Below are positions 34,089 to 44,700 of a stretch of DNA of 64,000 bases, piece by piece. This DNA is from an uncultured Collinsella sp. (GTDB lineage Bacteria > Actinomycetota > Coriobacteriia > Coriobacteriales > Coriobacteriaceae), in contig UQIW01000003.1 in assembly GCA_900541235.1 (NCBI GenBank), forward strand, positions 1 to 64,000. The letters are read 5' to 3'. Both the position numbers and the translations under genes were made by a program. Positions within the stretch are counted from its first letter, which is position 1. Every line of letters begins with the position of its first letter. The notes under the pieces were generated by a model. The model had not been told where the DNA came from, did no database searches, and saw only the letters and a program-made list of their open reading frames with translations.

Positions 34089-37000
34089 CTAGCGACCGTC
34101 GCCACCGAGCAGCGCCAGAACATCCTCGCGCGTAAACAGTGCCGACGAGATACCATCGCCGCCGAGCACGCTGTTGACCAGATCGCGCTTGGACTCCTGC
34201 ATCTGCATAATGCGCTCCTCGATCGTATCCTTGGCGATGAGTTTGTACACGGTCACGGTGTGCTGCTGGCCAATGCGGTGGGCGCGGTCGGTCGCCTGGT
34301 CCTGTGCCGCCACGTTCCACCACGGGTCGTAGTGGATGACCACGTCGGCGGCCGTCAAATTGAGACCCACGCCGCCCGCCTTGAGCGAAATCAAGAACAC
34401 CGGCACCTCGCCCGCCTGGAACTGCGCAACCATCTTGGCGCGGCTCTCCTTAGACGATGCGCCCGTAAGCTTAAGGAAGGCGATATCCTCCTTTGCCAGG
34501 CGCTTGCCGATGATATCGAGCATGCCCGTAAACTGGCTGAACAGCAAGATGCGATGACCGCCGTCGAGCGCGCCGTGCACGAGCTCCATGCACGTATCGA
34601 GCTTGGCGCTTCCCGCCTTGTAGTCCGCATAGTGCAGATGCGGGTCGCAGCAGATCTGACGCAGCTTGGTGAGCTCAGCAAGCACCTTGAGCTTGTCTTT
34701 CTTAAACTCGGATGCCTCGCGGTGCTGCACCTGCTGGGCGATGCGGTCCTGGTTGGCCAGGTAGAGCTTGCGCTGCTCTCCGGTAAGCTGCGCCATCACC
34801 GTGTCTTCGATCTTCTCGGGCAGGTCGGTCACCACGTCTTCCTTAACGCGACGCAGCACAAACGGCGACACAAGCGCCTGCAGACGAGCGGCGCTGTCGC
34901 CCTCGGCATGCTCGACGGGACTCTCAAAGCGCTTGGCAAATGAGTCGCGCGTACCCAAAAGGCCCGGCATCAAAAAGTCGAAGATGCTCCAGAGCTCGGA
35001 CAGACGGTTTTCGATGGGCGTGCCCGTCAGGGCAAAGTGCACGCCGGCCGGCAGGCGCTTGGCGGCGCGGGCCACCTGGGTGAGCGGGTTTTTAATGTAC
35101 TGGGCCTCGTCGAGTACCACGCGGGCAAAGTCCTGCTCGACGTATTCGTCGATATCGCGGCGCATGAGATCATACGACGTCACGACCACGTTGTGCTCGG
35201 CGGCACCGGCAATTTGCACGCGACGCTGGGCCTTGGCGCCCACGATGGCACACACATCAAGCGAGGGGGCAAAGCGCTCCAGCTCGGCAGCCCAGTTGTA
35301 CACGAGCGACGCGGGGCATACCACGAGCGTGGGCTTGGTATCCCCCGCCTCCACGCGCGCCAGAATGTGCGCGATCATCTGCAGCGTTTTGCCCAGGCCC
35401 ATATCGTCGGCCAAGATGCCGCCTAGGCCCAGGTGCTCAAGCGAGCCGAGCCACTGGTAGCCGTCGACCTGGTAGCCACGCAGTGTGGCCTTGAGCGAGG
35501 CGGGCACCGTAAAGTCCATCTTGCCGAGCGTGTCCAGGCGCTCGACGGTACGGAGGAACGCAGCGTCGCGATCGGCCTCAAGCGCTGGCGTGCGCGCGAG
35601 CATGCTATCGACAAACAGGGTGCTCGACGCGGGAAGCGACATGCCGTCGAGCAGGTCGACGGCATCGACGCCCAGGTCCTCGGCAAGTCCAAACGCGGCG
35701 CGCGCTCCCTCGTCCAGGCGAACGATGTCGCCGGACGTAAGGCGCGCGAACGTCTGGTGGCGCTTATACGAATCGAGATAGATGGCAAGGTCGGCCGCCG
35801 AAAGCCCGCTCGCACCCAGCTCGACGTCGAGCAAGTTGCTCTTGACGGTGGCGCGCACCGAGAGCTTAGGCGCAGGGCGCACCGAGATCTGGCGCAGGCG
35901 GTCGCTGAGCATGACCTCGCCCAGCTCGGACAGAGCAGACAGGCCCTCGGTCAACAAGTGGAACAGGCTCTCGTCATCGCGCTCCTCAAATGCCAGGCCG
36001 CCCTCGTAAAAGTCGAAATACAGGGCAGCCGTGTCCATAACGCGAAACTCCGCCACCGTATCGCGGGGCGGAACGCCGGGGCGTTGCTCTTCGAAAGGAC
36101 TGCCCGGAGCACCAAGACTAAAGAGATCTGCCGACCAATCGCCGTAGGCCACCGTAATCTTGCAGGTCACAAGACCATCGTCGACGCCAATCGCCATGGC
36201 AAAACTCGGCTCGGGCGCCACGGCGTCAAGTACGGCGGGAGCGGTCAGGTCGGTGTAGTCGCGCAAGATGGGCAGCGCCATGCGGCAGAACTCACCCACC
36301 TGGTCGGCAGCGATATGGACCGGCGTGCGGCAGGGCAACAAGTGCGATAGGAACGGCGCCGCATGTTGGGCAAACGCCGCGTCGGTACGGCGCGCGCGGC
36401 GCGTATCGACCAGATAGGCTGCGTCACCTGCGACAAAGCAGTACGTATCGGCCGGCAGGCGCAAGTCGTAGCTGCCTCCCGCCGCCGGTGCAATCTTGGC
36501 GGCAAGGAGCGGCGGGCGCTTAGCCGGGACTTCGCCCTCCCCCTGCGGCGACGGCTCGACCGCCACCTCGTAGGAGCGATGCGTCGTCGTCCCCCGCGAC
36601 CAAGCAGGCTCAAAGGACATGGTCCTGCCGCGCAGCAGGTCCAGCACGGACACGATGGAATACTCGGATACCGGCAACTGACGCTCGGCAACAAAGCCGC
36701 TGCGAGCAAAGTCATACGATGCCGAGCGCGAACTCGTGATGTCGCTCAGGTAGGCGACCGTCATTGCGACAAAGTCGAGCAGCTTTGTCGACACGTCATC
36801 GAAAGCCTCGGGTACATGGGCAAACGTAAGCTTCTTGCCATAGGAGAACGTACCACCACGCACATAGGCATCGGCCATGCCGTCGATATCCTTAACCACG
36901 TAGGACACCGAACCGCAGCGAATGCGAAACTCGAGCGCCCAGTTAAAGCGATCGGCAAACAGCGGATTGTAGTACGGCACCAGCGAGGGCTCCAGCACCG

Positions 37001-37562
37001 CTTTGGGCGCATCGGGGTCAATGGTGCCGGCGAGCTTGCGACGCATGGCCGCGAGCTCGTCCATGCGCGCGTCCGAAAGATCGGAAAGCGCCGCCACAAG
37101 GCTCGGGCTCGTGGGGACGGGCGCAGGGAAGGGAAAGTTGGGGTTGACCGAAGATGCGCTAGGCGCGGGGCGTGCGGACTGTTTGGATTGTGCGGGCGGT
37201 GCCGTAAACGTGCGGACCGGCGTACGCAGGCCCTCGACAGGCTCGGCGCCACTGGCATCCAGATACGCCAACGCCGTGGCGATGGCGTGCTTGCACATGC
37301 CGGAATAGCGGAAGGCAGCGGGGCAATCGCAGTCGTAGTCAATAACCTCGTGCTCGTCCATATCGAGCGCCACGTGCGTCTTGTACAGGTCGCCGCGCGA
37401 GCCACGCACCGTGCCCTCGATGTTCACGTTTTTGGAGAAGCGCGAGCCGGAGTCCTCAAACGACAGCACGGCACCGTTGAGCATGAGCGAGCGCCCCTTC
37501 ATAAAGGTGCTGCTAAGCGCCGCCTCCTTACGAAGCGCCTGCACAAACGTCCCCTGCGCCAT
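34089..37562 (-). CDS. SNF2-family helicase with N-terminal SWIM zinc finger
   Basis: 1157 residues from the ATG at 37562 with GGAGG upstream. SWIM finger CDCPAAFRYSGMCKH (about 60-75) likely binds DNA or protein. A long middle region of unknown structure follows. The C-terminal 480 residues are a SNF2 motor: DDMGLGKTLQMIAH (Walker A), DEAQYIKNP (DEAH-like box), ALTGTPIENRLSELWSIF, then the second lobe with LLFSQFTGMLDIIG, LTGASSKESR and DRAHRIGQ. Bacterial SNF2 proteins of this kind remodel RNA polymerase or other DNA-bound proteins; the exact target is not known. Monocistronic; an inverted-repeat element lies just upstream. Confidence 0.93.
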   Translation of the reverse strand: MAQGTFVQALRKEAALSSTFMKGRSLMLNGAVLSFEDSGSRFSKNVNIEGTVRGSRGDLYKTHVALDMDEHEVIDYDCDCPAAFRYSGMCKHAIATALAYLDASGAEPVEGLRTPVRTFTAPPAQSKQSARPAPSASSVNPNFPFPAPVPTSPSLVAALSDLSDARMDELAAMRRKLAGTIDPDAPKAVLEPSLVPYYNPLFADRFNWALEFRIRCGSVSYVVKDIDGMADAYVRGGTFSYGKKLTFAHVPEAFDDVSTKLLDFVAMTVAYLSDITSSRSASYDFARSGFVAERQLPVSEYSIVSVLDLLRGRTMSFEPAWSRGTTTHRSYEVAVEPSPQGEGEVPAKRPPLLAAKIAPAAGGSYDLRLPADTYCFVAGDAAYLVDTRRARRTDAAFAQHAAPFLSHLLPCRTPVHIAADQVGEFCRMALPILRDYTDLTAPAVLDAVAPEPSFAMAIGVDDGLVTCKITVAYGDWSADLFSLGAPGSPFEEQRPGVPPRDTVAEFRVMDTAALYFDFYEGGLAFEERDDESLFHLLTEGLSALSELGEVMLSDRLRQISVRPAPKLSVRATVKSNLLDVELGASGLSAADLAIYLDSYKRHQTFARLTSGDIVRLDEGARAAFGLAEDLGVDAVDLLDGMSLPASSTLFVDSMLARTPALEADRDAAFLRTVERLDTLGKMDFTVPASLKATLRGYQVDGYQWLGSLEHLGLGGILADDMGLGKTLQMIAHILARVEAGDTKPTLVVCPASLVYNWAAELERFAPSLDVCAIVGAKAQRRVQIAGAAEHNVVVTSYDLMRRDIDEYVEQDFARVVLDEAQYIKNPLTQVARAAKRLPAGVHFALTGTPIENRLSELWSIFDFLMPGLLGTRDSFAKRFESPVEHAEGDSAARLQALVSPFVLRRVKEDVVTDLPEKIEDTVMAQLTGEQRKLYLANQDRIAQQVQHREASEFKKDKLKVLAELTKLRQICCDPHLHYADYKAGSAKLDTCMELVHGALDGGHRILLFSQFTGMLDIIGKRLAKEDIAFLKLTGASSKESRAKMVAQFQAGEVPVFLISLKAGGVGLNLTAADVVIHYDPWWNVAAQDQATDRAHRIGQQHTVTVYKLIAKDTIEERIMQMQESKRDLVNSVLGGDGISSALFTREDVLALLGGDGR

Positions 37563-37582
37563 CACTTCCTCCAATCTCACCC

Positions 37583-37711
37583 GGGGTATCTAATTTGGGA
37601 CGGGGCTATTTTAGCTACCCCCATATGTCGGTTGAGATGCATTCCGACCCCGACTCATTCGCCGTCAGTCAAAGGGTAGCTAAAATAGCCCCGTCCCAAA
37701 TTAGCTACCCC
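37583..37711. repeat. palindromic element with 38-base inverted arms
   Basis: 37583-37620 and 37674-37711 are inverted arms differing at one or two positions; both contain TTTGGGACGGGGCTATTTTA or its complement and end in TAGCTACCC. The 53-base loop shows nothing. It fills the gap between dnaE and the helicase gene and would form a very stable hairpin in RNA. Confidence 0.8.
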
Positions 37712-37724
37712 GCCAACGCCGTCC

Positions 37725-40700
37725 TTAAATTACCGTCAATCTGCCTTGGTTACCCACAATCGCCTTTGCCTCTGCCAGCAGCGGAATCGAGCGTGCGTTG
37801 ACCTTGGCCGGCACCTCGGCACGCAGTACGCGCCCGTCCACCTGCTCGATAAAGATCTCCACGCGGTCGCCGCCCGGGTTTGCGGTAAGCACCGTGGCAA
37901 GACGCGCCATATTGCCCTGGCTAAAGCGGCTGTTGGGCACCATGACCTCAAACACCTTGGGCTTGTTGTTCTCCTCGTTAAGCTCAAGCGGCACGATCTC
38001 CTGCGCGATGATCTGGTCGCCGCGGTCCGAACGCTCGAGCTTGCCCTTAATGCGAACAAACGCATCAGACAGCTGCGCACCGGTCTCGGGATCGACCTCG
38101 CCGTACAGGTATCCCTCGGCCTCTTTGTAGGTCTTGGGGAACACCACGACCGTGGCCTCGCCTTCCATGTCCTCGAGCTGCACAATACCCATGGGGTCGC
38201 CGTTTTTGGTCACGCGCTTGGACACGCTCGAGACCATGCCGGCCCACCACAGCGCCTTGCCCTCGGGAATCTCCTGGTTGATGGTACCGCCCGTGGGGTT
38301 TTGCACCTCGTAGCCGGTATCGATCTGCGAGAACGAGAAGTCGCGTGCCTTGGCTAGTGCATACTCAAACGGGCGCAGCGGGTGGTCCGAGACATAGATG
38401 CCCAGAACCTCCTTCTCCTGGCTCAACTTAAGGTGGCGGTCCCACTCCTGGCCATCCGGATCGGGCACGCTCACCTCAAAGCCCGAGCCCTCAACGTCGC
38501 CAAACATATCGAAGAACGACGTCTGGCCGCTCGCGCGATCTTTCTGGCGCTTTACCGCTGCATCGATGATGTTCTCGGGGTTGTTCTTGTCCACGAAGTG
38601 CATCATCTGGCGACGCGGATACCCCGTGGAGTCGAAAGCACCTGCCTTGATGAGCGATTCGATCACGCGACGGTTGGCCTGGCTCGAGTCCACGCGCTCG
38701 ACAAAGTCGTGCAGTGTCTTAAACGGGCCGCCCGCCTCGCGCTCGGCGATAATCGCCTGCGCCACGCCGGTGCCCACGCCGCGAATGCCGGCCAAACCAA
38801 AGCGCACGCCTTCCTTGGTAGCCGTGAACTCGGTACCGGACTCGTTAACATCTGGCGACAGCACGGGGATGCCGTCGTGACGGCACGCCGAGACGTAGTG
38901 AACGATCTTGTCGGTCTTGCCCGTGTAGGACGTCAGAACGGCCGCCATGTACTCGTGCGGATAGTGCGCCTTAAGCCATGCCGTCTGCATAACCAGGATG
39001 GCGTAGCCGGCGGAGTGCGACTTGTTAAAGGCGTAAGATGCGAACTCGAGAACATCGTCCCAAATCTTCTGGGCGACCTCGCGCGTGTAGTTGTTCTTGA
39101 TAGCGCCGTTCATCCAGTGGTCGTAGGTGGTCTCGTCCGAGCCATCCTCCCAGTGGAGCACCGTCGAGGTGAGCAGCTTGATCTTTTTCTTAGCCACGGG
39201 CTTACGGATACGCGAGTCCGATTCGCCCTTGGAGAAGCCGCACATCTCGACGGAGATGAGCATAACCTGCTCCTGGTAGACCATGGTGCCGTAGGTTTCG
39301 CCCAGGATGTCGTCCAGACGGTCGTCATAGGAGACGGCCGGCTCTTTGCCGTTCATACGGTTGATATAGGACGAAACCATGCCGGCGCCCAGAGGGCCCG
39401 GGCGGTACAGGGCAATCAATGCCACGACGTGCTTGTACTCGGTGGGCTTCATGTTCTTGATCGTGGCCGTCATGCCGGCGGACTCGACCTGGAAGACGCC
39501 GGCGGTGTGGCCGGAGCCCATGAGCTTAAAGATCTCGGGGTCGTCAAAGGGAATCTCTTCCTCTTTGATGTCGATGCCGAAGTTCTTTTTTATGTTGGCC
39601 TTGGCCTTGGAGATAACCGTCAGCGTACGCAGGCCCAGGAAGTCCATCTTGAGCAGGCCCATGTCGGCAACGGTATGGCCCTCGTACTGGGTAATCTCGA
39701 CGCCGCCCTTGGTATCGAGCTTGGTGGGCACGTGCTCGTTGACGGGGTCGCGGCAAATCAGAACGGCGCACGCGTGCACGCCCTCGCCACGGGTAAGGCC
39801 CTCGATCGAGAGCGCCGTGTCGATGATGCGGCGGGCGTCGTCGTCCTTTTTATAGGCCTCGGCAAAGTCGGGGTTAAACAGATCCTCTTTGCCGGGTTGT
39901 TTTTCGAGTACCTGCTTGAGCTTGACCTTGGGGTCGCTCGAGACCATCTTGGACAGACGCTGGCCCATGTAGACCGGGTAGTCCAGGACGCGCGCGGCGT
40001 CGTTGATGGCCTGCTTGGCCTTGATGGTCGAGTAGGTGATGACGTGGGTGACCTTCTCGGGACCGTAGAGCTGGCGAACGTGCTCCACGACCTCGAGGCG
40101 CCGCTCATCGTCGAAGTCCATATCGATATCGGGCATCTCGGTACGCTGCGGGGACAGGAACCTCTCGAACATCAGGCCGTTCTCGAGCGGGTCGAACGCG
40201 GTGATGTTCATGGCGTAGGCGACGATAGCGCCGGCGGCAGAACCACGGCCGGGGCCGACGCCGATGCCGTTGTCCTTGGCCCATTGCACGTACTCGGCAA
40301 CGATGAGGAAGTAGGCGGCAAAGCCCTTGTCACAGATGACCTTGTATTCGTACTCAAAGCGCTCTTTGATGTTGACGCCACCGATCTCGCGTGTGGCCCA
40401 GTCGTCGCCATAGTGCTGGCGCAGGCCCTTCTCGCACTCACGGCGGAACTGGCTCTCGTGCGTCTCACCGGGATCGAGCAACGGAAAGCGCGGCAGGATG
40501 ATAGAGTCCCAGTCCAGCTCAACGTAGCACTTGTCGGCGATCTCGAGCGTGTTGTCGCAGGCCTCGGGGCAATACGGGAACATCGCCCGCATCTCCTCCT
40601 CGGTCTTCATGTAAAACTCCGAGCCGGTCATGCGCATGCGGTTGGGGTCATCGACCTTGGCGTTCATGCCAATACACATGATGACGTCCTGCACGGGCGC

Positions 40701-41528
40701 ATCCTCGCGGCGCAGGTAGTGGAAGTCGTTGGTGGCGATGACCTTGACGCCCACCTGCTTGGCGATATCGATGAGCGTGCGGTCCATCTGCTCGTCGGTC
40801 AGGCCGTTGTCGGTGGTGATGCCATGTTCCTGGATCTCGATGTAGAAGTCGCCGGGGTCGAAGGTATCGCGGAAGGTCTCGGCCCACTTGATGGCGCCCT
40901 CCATGTCACCGCGGTCGATGTATTTGGGGATGATGCCCGCGATGCAGGCGCTCGTGCAGATCATGCCCTTGGCGTGGCGGCGTAGGTTGTCGAGCGTCAC
41001 GCGCGGCTTGTAGTAAAAGCCCTGCACGGCGGCCTCGGAAACCGTCTGCATCAGGTTGACGTAGCCTTCCTGGTCTTTGGCCAGAAGGATCATGTGGTAG
41101 AGCTCGGGCTTGTGGTCGCGGGCAAGGGTCTCGTCCGGCGTAAAGTAGACCTCGCAGCCAAAGATGGGCTTGATGACCAGAGGCGGCTTGAGCTCGTCGA
41201 TATTGCCCTTCTCGTCCCACATGGCCATGTCCTTCACATACTGGGCATGCTCGCGCGGGTTTTCCTCGGGGTCGGGCTCCACCAGCTCGTCGCGGCGGTC
41301 CTTTTCCAAGAAGGCCTTGTCGTGGCTCCAGGTTTTGTACTCGGGCGTGTTGTGATTGACGGCGTCGCAGGCCAGCGCCAGGTCGGGCACGCCATACATG
41401 TAGCCGTGGTCGGTAATGGCCACGGCGGGCATGCCAAGTTCAACGGCACGATTGACCATATCCTGGATACGGGTTGCGCCGTCGAGCATGGAGAAAACAG
41501 TGTGATTGTGCAGATGGACGAATGCCAT
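37725..41528 (-). CDS. dnaE: DNA polymerase III alpha subunit
   Basis: 1267 residues. Replicative polymerase. The N-terminal PHP domain begins MAFVHLHNHTVFSMLDG and keeps HxH and DHG metal motifs, so proofreading by PHP is possible. Catalytic aspartates lie in PDIDMDFDDERR (about 465-476), with GPGRGSAAGAIVAY nearby and SGGxx-like thumb segments downstream; the helix-hairpin-helix and OB domains end the protein (WWAGMVSSVSKRVTKNGDPM). About 100 residues longer than E. coli DnaE, partly from an insert near residues 45-75 (DELVEPDPEENPREHAQYVK) and one near 780. No stop or frameshift. Upstream gap carries a 63-base palindrome. Confidence 0.96.
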   Translation of the reverse strand: MAFVHLHNHTVFSMLDGATRIQDMVNRAVELGMPAVAITDHGYMYGVPDLALACDAVNHNTPEYKTWSHDKAFLEKDRRDELVEPDPEENPREHAQYVKDMAMWDEKGNIDELKPPLVIKPIFGCEVYFTPDETLARDHKPELYHMILLAKDQEGYVNLMQTVSEAAVQGFYYKPRVTLDNLRRHAKGMICTSACIAGIIPKYIDRGDMEGAIKWAETFRDTFDPGDFYIEIQEHGITTDNGLTDEQMDRTLIDIAKQVGVKVIATNDFHYLRREDAPVQDVIMCIGMNAKVDDPNRMRMTGSEFYMKTEEEMRAMFPYCPEACDNTLEIADKCYVELDWDSIILPRFPLLDPGETHESQFRRECEKGLRQHYGDDWATREIGGVNIKERFEYEYKVICDKGFAAYFLIVAEYVQWAKDNGIGVGPGRGSAAGAIVAYAMNITAFDPLENGLMFERFLSPQRTEMPDIDMDFDDERRLEVVEHVRQLYGPEKVTHVITYSTIKAKQAINDAARVLDYPVYMGQRLSKMVSSDPKVKLKQVLEKQPGKEDLFNPDFAEAYKKDDDARRIIDTALSIEGLTRGEGVHACAVLICRDPVNEHVPTKLDTKGGVEITQYEGHTVADMGLLKMDFLGLRTLTVISKAKANIKKNFGIDIKEEEIPFDDPEIFKLMGSGHTAGVFQVESAGMTATIKNMKPTEYKHVVALIALYRPGPLGAGMVSSYINRMNGKEPAVSYDDRLDDILGETYGTMVYQEQVMLISVEMCGFSKGESDSRIRKPVAKKKIKLLTSTVLHWEDGSDETTYDHWMNGAIKNNYTREVAQKIWDDVLEFASYAFNKSHSAGYAILVMQTAWLKAHYPHEYMAAVLTSYTGKTDKIVHYVSACRHDGIPVLSPDVNESGTEFTATKEGVRFGLAGIRGVGTGVAQAIIAEREAGGPFKTLHDFVERVDSSQANRRVIESLIKAGAFDSTGYPRRQMMHFVDKNNPENIIDAAVKRQKDRASGQTSFFDMFGDVEGSGFEVSVPDPDGQEWDRHLKLSQEKEVLGIYVSDHPLRPFEYALAKARDFSFSQIDTGYEVQNPTGGTINQEIPEGKALWWAGMVSSVSKRVTKNGDPMGIVQLEDMEGEATVVVFPKTYKEAEGYLYGEVDPETGAQLSDAFVRIKGKLERSDRGDQIIAQEIVPLELNEENNKPKVFEVMVPNSRFSQGNMARLATVLTANPGGDRVEIFIEQVDGRVLRAEVPAKVNARSIPLLAEAKAIVGNQGRLTVI

Positions 41529-41629
41529 GTGATGAGCTCCGATGCGGGTTCGTGTTCTGACTGAACGATTTTACCGCACGGCGCGGACGGCACCCGAACC
41601 TAGCCAAACCAACACGGCTCCTCTTGCAG

Positions 41630-41692
41630 TTGCGGTGAAATACGGACTGTTTGGCGGCTTTTTTGGCCAAAACAGTCCGTATTCCACCGCAA
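41630..41692. repeat. 63-base palindromic element, copy 1
   Basis: TTGCGGTGAAATACGGACTG at the left and its near-complement at the right (AAACAGTCCGTATTCCACCGCAA) face each other around GGCGGCTTTTTTGGCC. The same element, same length, lies at 52702-52764. Here it separates addA from dnaE. Confidence 0.8.
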
Positions 41693-41704
41693 GTTATCTG
41701 AGGG

Positions 41705-44700
41705 CTAGAAGTTGTAGGTGACCACTTGAGGTTCGGCGGGTTCGACGAAGAGGGTCGGATCCGGCTGCTCCACGCGGACGAACTTGACGGTCACGGCCTC
41801 AAAGCCCGCCTTGTGCAACACGTCGGCGTAAACGCGCGCCTGCAGGGCATGCTTCTCGAGCAGCTGGTCCGGCGTCTCGTCCGGCGTGCCGCCCGTCTTG
41901 TAATCAATGACCAGGGCGCGCGACGGATCGGCCGGGTCGGTGGCCAGTGCATCGATGGCGCCCTCGGCATAGGCACCGTAGCGAGCGATGTCCTCGTCCT
42001 CGCAGCCCAGCGAAAAGAACGGCACCTCGGCGCGAACGCACGGCCACGCGAGCAGGTCGGCACGAACAGCCGACTTGAGCCAGCGGTCCAGGGCAACGTC
42101 GAAGCGTTCGCGCTGCTCCGGCGTCAGGCGCCACAAGCGTGCCAGCGCATCGGCACGCGCGGCGGGCAACGCGTCGGCACCCATCTCGATGAGCCACTGG
42201 CAGGCGGCGTGGAAGGCCGAGCCCAGCGCCATGGGATTGCCGGCGGGCTCGACAGCGGCCACGTCTGCATCCGTCATCTCCGAGCCATCCGACTCCGCAT
42301 CATCGCCAGCCTCGTCCATGGGAACACGAGCCTCGGCGGCACGGTCTTCCGTCTCGGCATGGAGTGCCGCGGCGATTGACGAGTAGCTATACGAGTCACG
42401 CATCGGATACGGACAGATGCCCATGCGCACGCCCACCGCCTGGGGATACACGAGCTCAAACGCATCGGGCTTGGGGTCGGCAGGACCGGGGACGATTGTA
42501 CTGGCCGAATCGTCGGCAGCATCTGCATCGGCATCGCCACGAACAAGCCTGCCCTCGGCATCCAGCGAAGCGTTGGCCTCAAACGCCTGCTCGCCAAAGG
42601 TAAAGCCCGCGAGCGAAATGAGCTCGTAGTCGCCCAGATGGGAGTTGTCGAACACCAGGCGGTCGGCATCGAGCTGCGGCATATCCAGAGCGTCGGTCGG
42701 CAAAATACGGCGCAGCACATCGTAGGTCAGATCGGTCTCGACATCGAAGGTCGGCGCCGTCACCTTGCCGCGGCTCACGCCGGCATCCATCGCCAGAATG
42801 ACCAGCTCACGCGCTCGCGTCATGGCGACATAGAGCAGACGAGCCCGCTCCTCGAGCGAAAGCTGCAGGTCGTCGTTGCGCAGGCGAGCAAATGCCTCGG
42901 CGGGAGAACCCGTCGCACAGACGTCCTCCATGAGCTCCGGCGGCAGCCACAGCGACGTGCCCTTGCCCTTAAACGCGTGCTCAAACTGCTTTTTGACGTC
43001 GTCACCCTTCACAAAGGTACCGTCGGCGAGCTTAACGCCGCCGAAGCGTGCCGGCAGTGCCACGACCTGCGCTCCGCCCTCGACGCGACCCATCTGTGCC
43101 GCACCCGAGGACTTACGCACGCCAAAGCACTCGGCGACCGCCACGACCGGATATTCCAGACCCTTGGAGGCATGCACCGTCATGATGCGCACCGCGCCGT
43201 CGCCTTCCTCGTTGAGGGCACCTGGGGCTTCCTTGCCCGCCAAGAAGCGGTCGAAGGCCAGCGCGATGGAACGCGGCGAGTTGCCGAACTCGGCCTCCTC
43301 CTCGGCCACGGCGTCGAGTGCCTTGAGCACGTTGGCGGCAATGGCCTTGCCCTCGGGACCACGCTGTGCCAGACGTACAAACCAGCCGGAGGCGTTGACC
43401 ACGTCGTGCGCGATGGCGGCGAACGAATCGCGGCCCACGCGACGAAGCGCATACCGCAGCACCTCGCGGGCGCGCGTCACGAGCGGCAAGTCTTGCAAAC
43501 CCGGCACATCGGAATCGCTCATGATGCCCGCATCGATGTTGCGGCGCGACGTCTCGCCCGTCTGATCGTCGAGTTTGGTCGCCAGCGCCAGGAACTCCTG
43601 GGCGCCGAGTGCAAACATCGGCGAGGCGAGCAGCGGCATAAGGCCCTGCGCCGTATCGGCCGGATTGGCGAGCGCACAAACCAGGGCGCGCACCGTCTGC
43701 ACCTCGGCTGCTTGGGCAAAGACCGAGCCGCCCGCGATGACGCAGTCGAGCCCCTGGTCGCGGAAGGCCTGGGCGTAGACGTCGGCGTTGGTCATGCGGC
43801 CCAGCAGCAGCACCATGCCGCCCTGGGGCTGGCCGGCATCGGCAAGCGCGCGGAATCGCTCGGCGATCGCACGGGCCTTGGCCTGTGTGCGTTCCTGCGT
43901 ACTGCCGCCGGCAACAAAGAGGGCCTGGCGACGCGAGGCGTCTGCCACCAGCGTGTCCTTGCGGCCGTCGCTCGCCTCAAGATCCAAAAAGCCCTGCATC
44001 AGGCCGCCGTCATCGCCGTCGAAGACGCGTGCCACGTAACGCAGTACCTCGTCGTGGCTGCGGAAGTTGCGCACGAGTTTGACGAGTTCGCCGGCAGGGG
44101 CGTCGACCACGGCAGTCGCCTCGGGCGCGGCAGACGAGCCCACCTTGCGCTCCTGACGACGGAACACCTCGACCTCGGCGCCACGGAAGCGATAGATGGA
44201 CTGCTGCGCATCGCCCACGGTGCACAGCGCGCGCTCCCCCGCACCCGTCAGGTAACGGATCAGATCGACCTGCATCTGGTCGGTATCCTGAAACTCATCG
44301 ATCATGACCATCTTAAAGCGGCCCTCGTACGCAGCACGGATGGCAGGGTAATCGCGCAGGGCCTCGTAAGCCATACGCAGCAGGTCGTTATTATCGAGGG
44401 CGGACTGGCCAGCCTTCAGCGCGCGATACTCGGCCTCCACGGAACGGGCCAGGCCCACCAGCGCATCGAGCGCCGGGCCACCACAGGCAAGCACGATATT
44501 GATAAATGCATCGGCGGCCTCTGCCTTGAGCAGTTCGGCCTGCTCCTTGGGGAATGCCTTGCTCGCCCGCGGCATGCCGCACGACATCATGAGTCGCGCC
44601 GCATCGACCATGGTCTTGTCGCTCGCCTCGAACGCGTCGATGGCATCGAGCGCCGCCTGCGCCTTCTCGGTCGAGGACTTGCTTGCGCCCAGCGCCGCGC

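Noticed and set aside
38382..40985. Open frame of 867 codons antisense to dnaE
   Set aside because: dnaE has all catalytic motifs on the other strand; the antisense product has no domain pattern and no ribosome-binding site.
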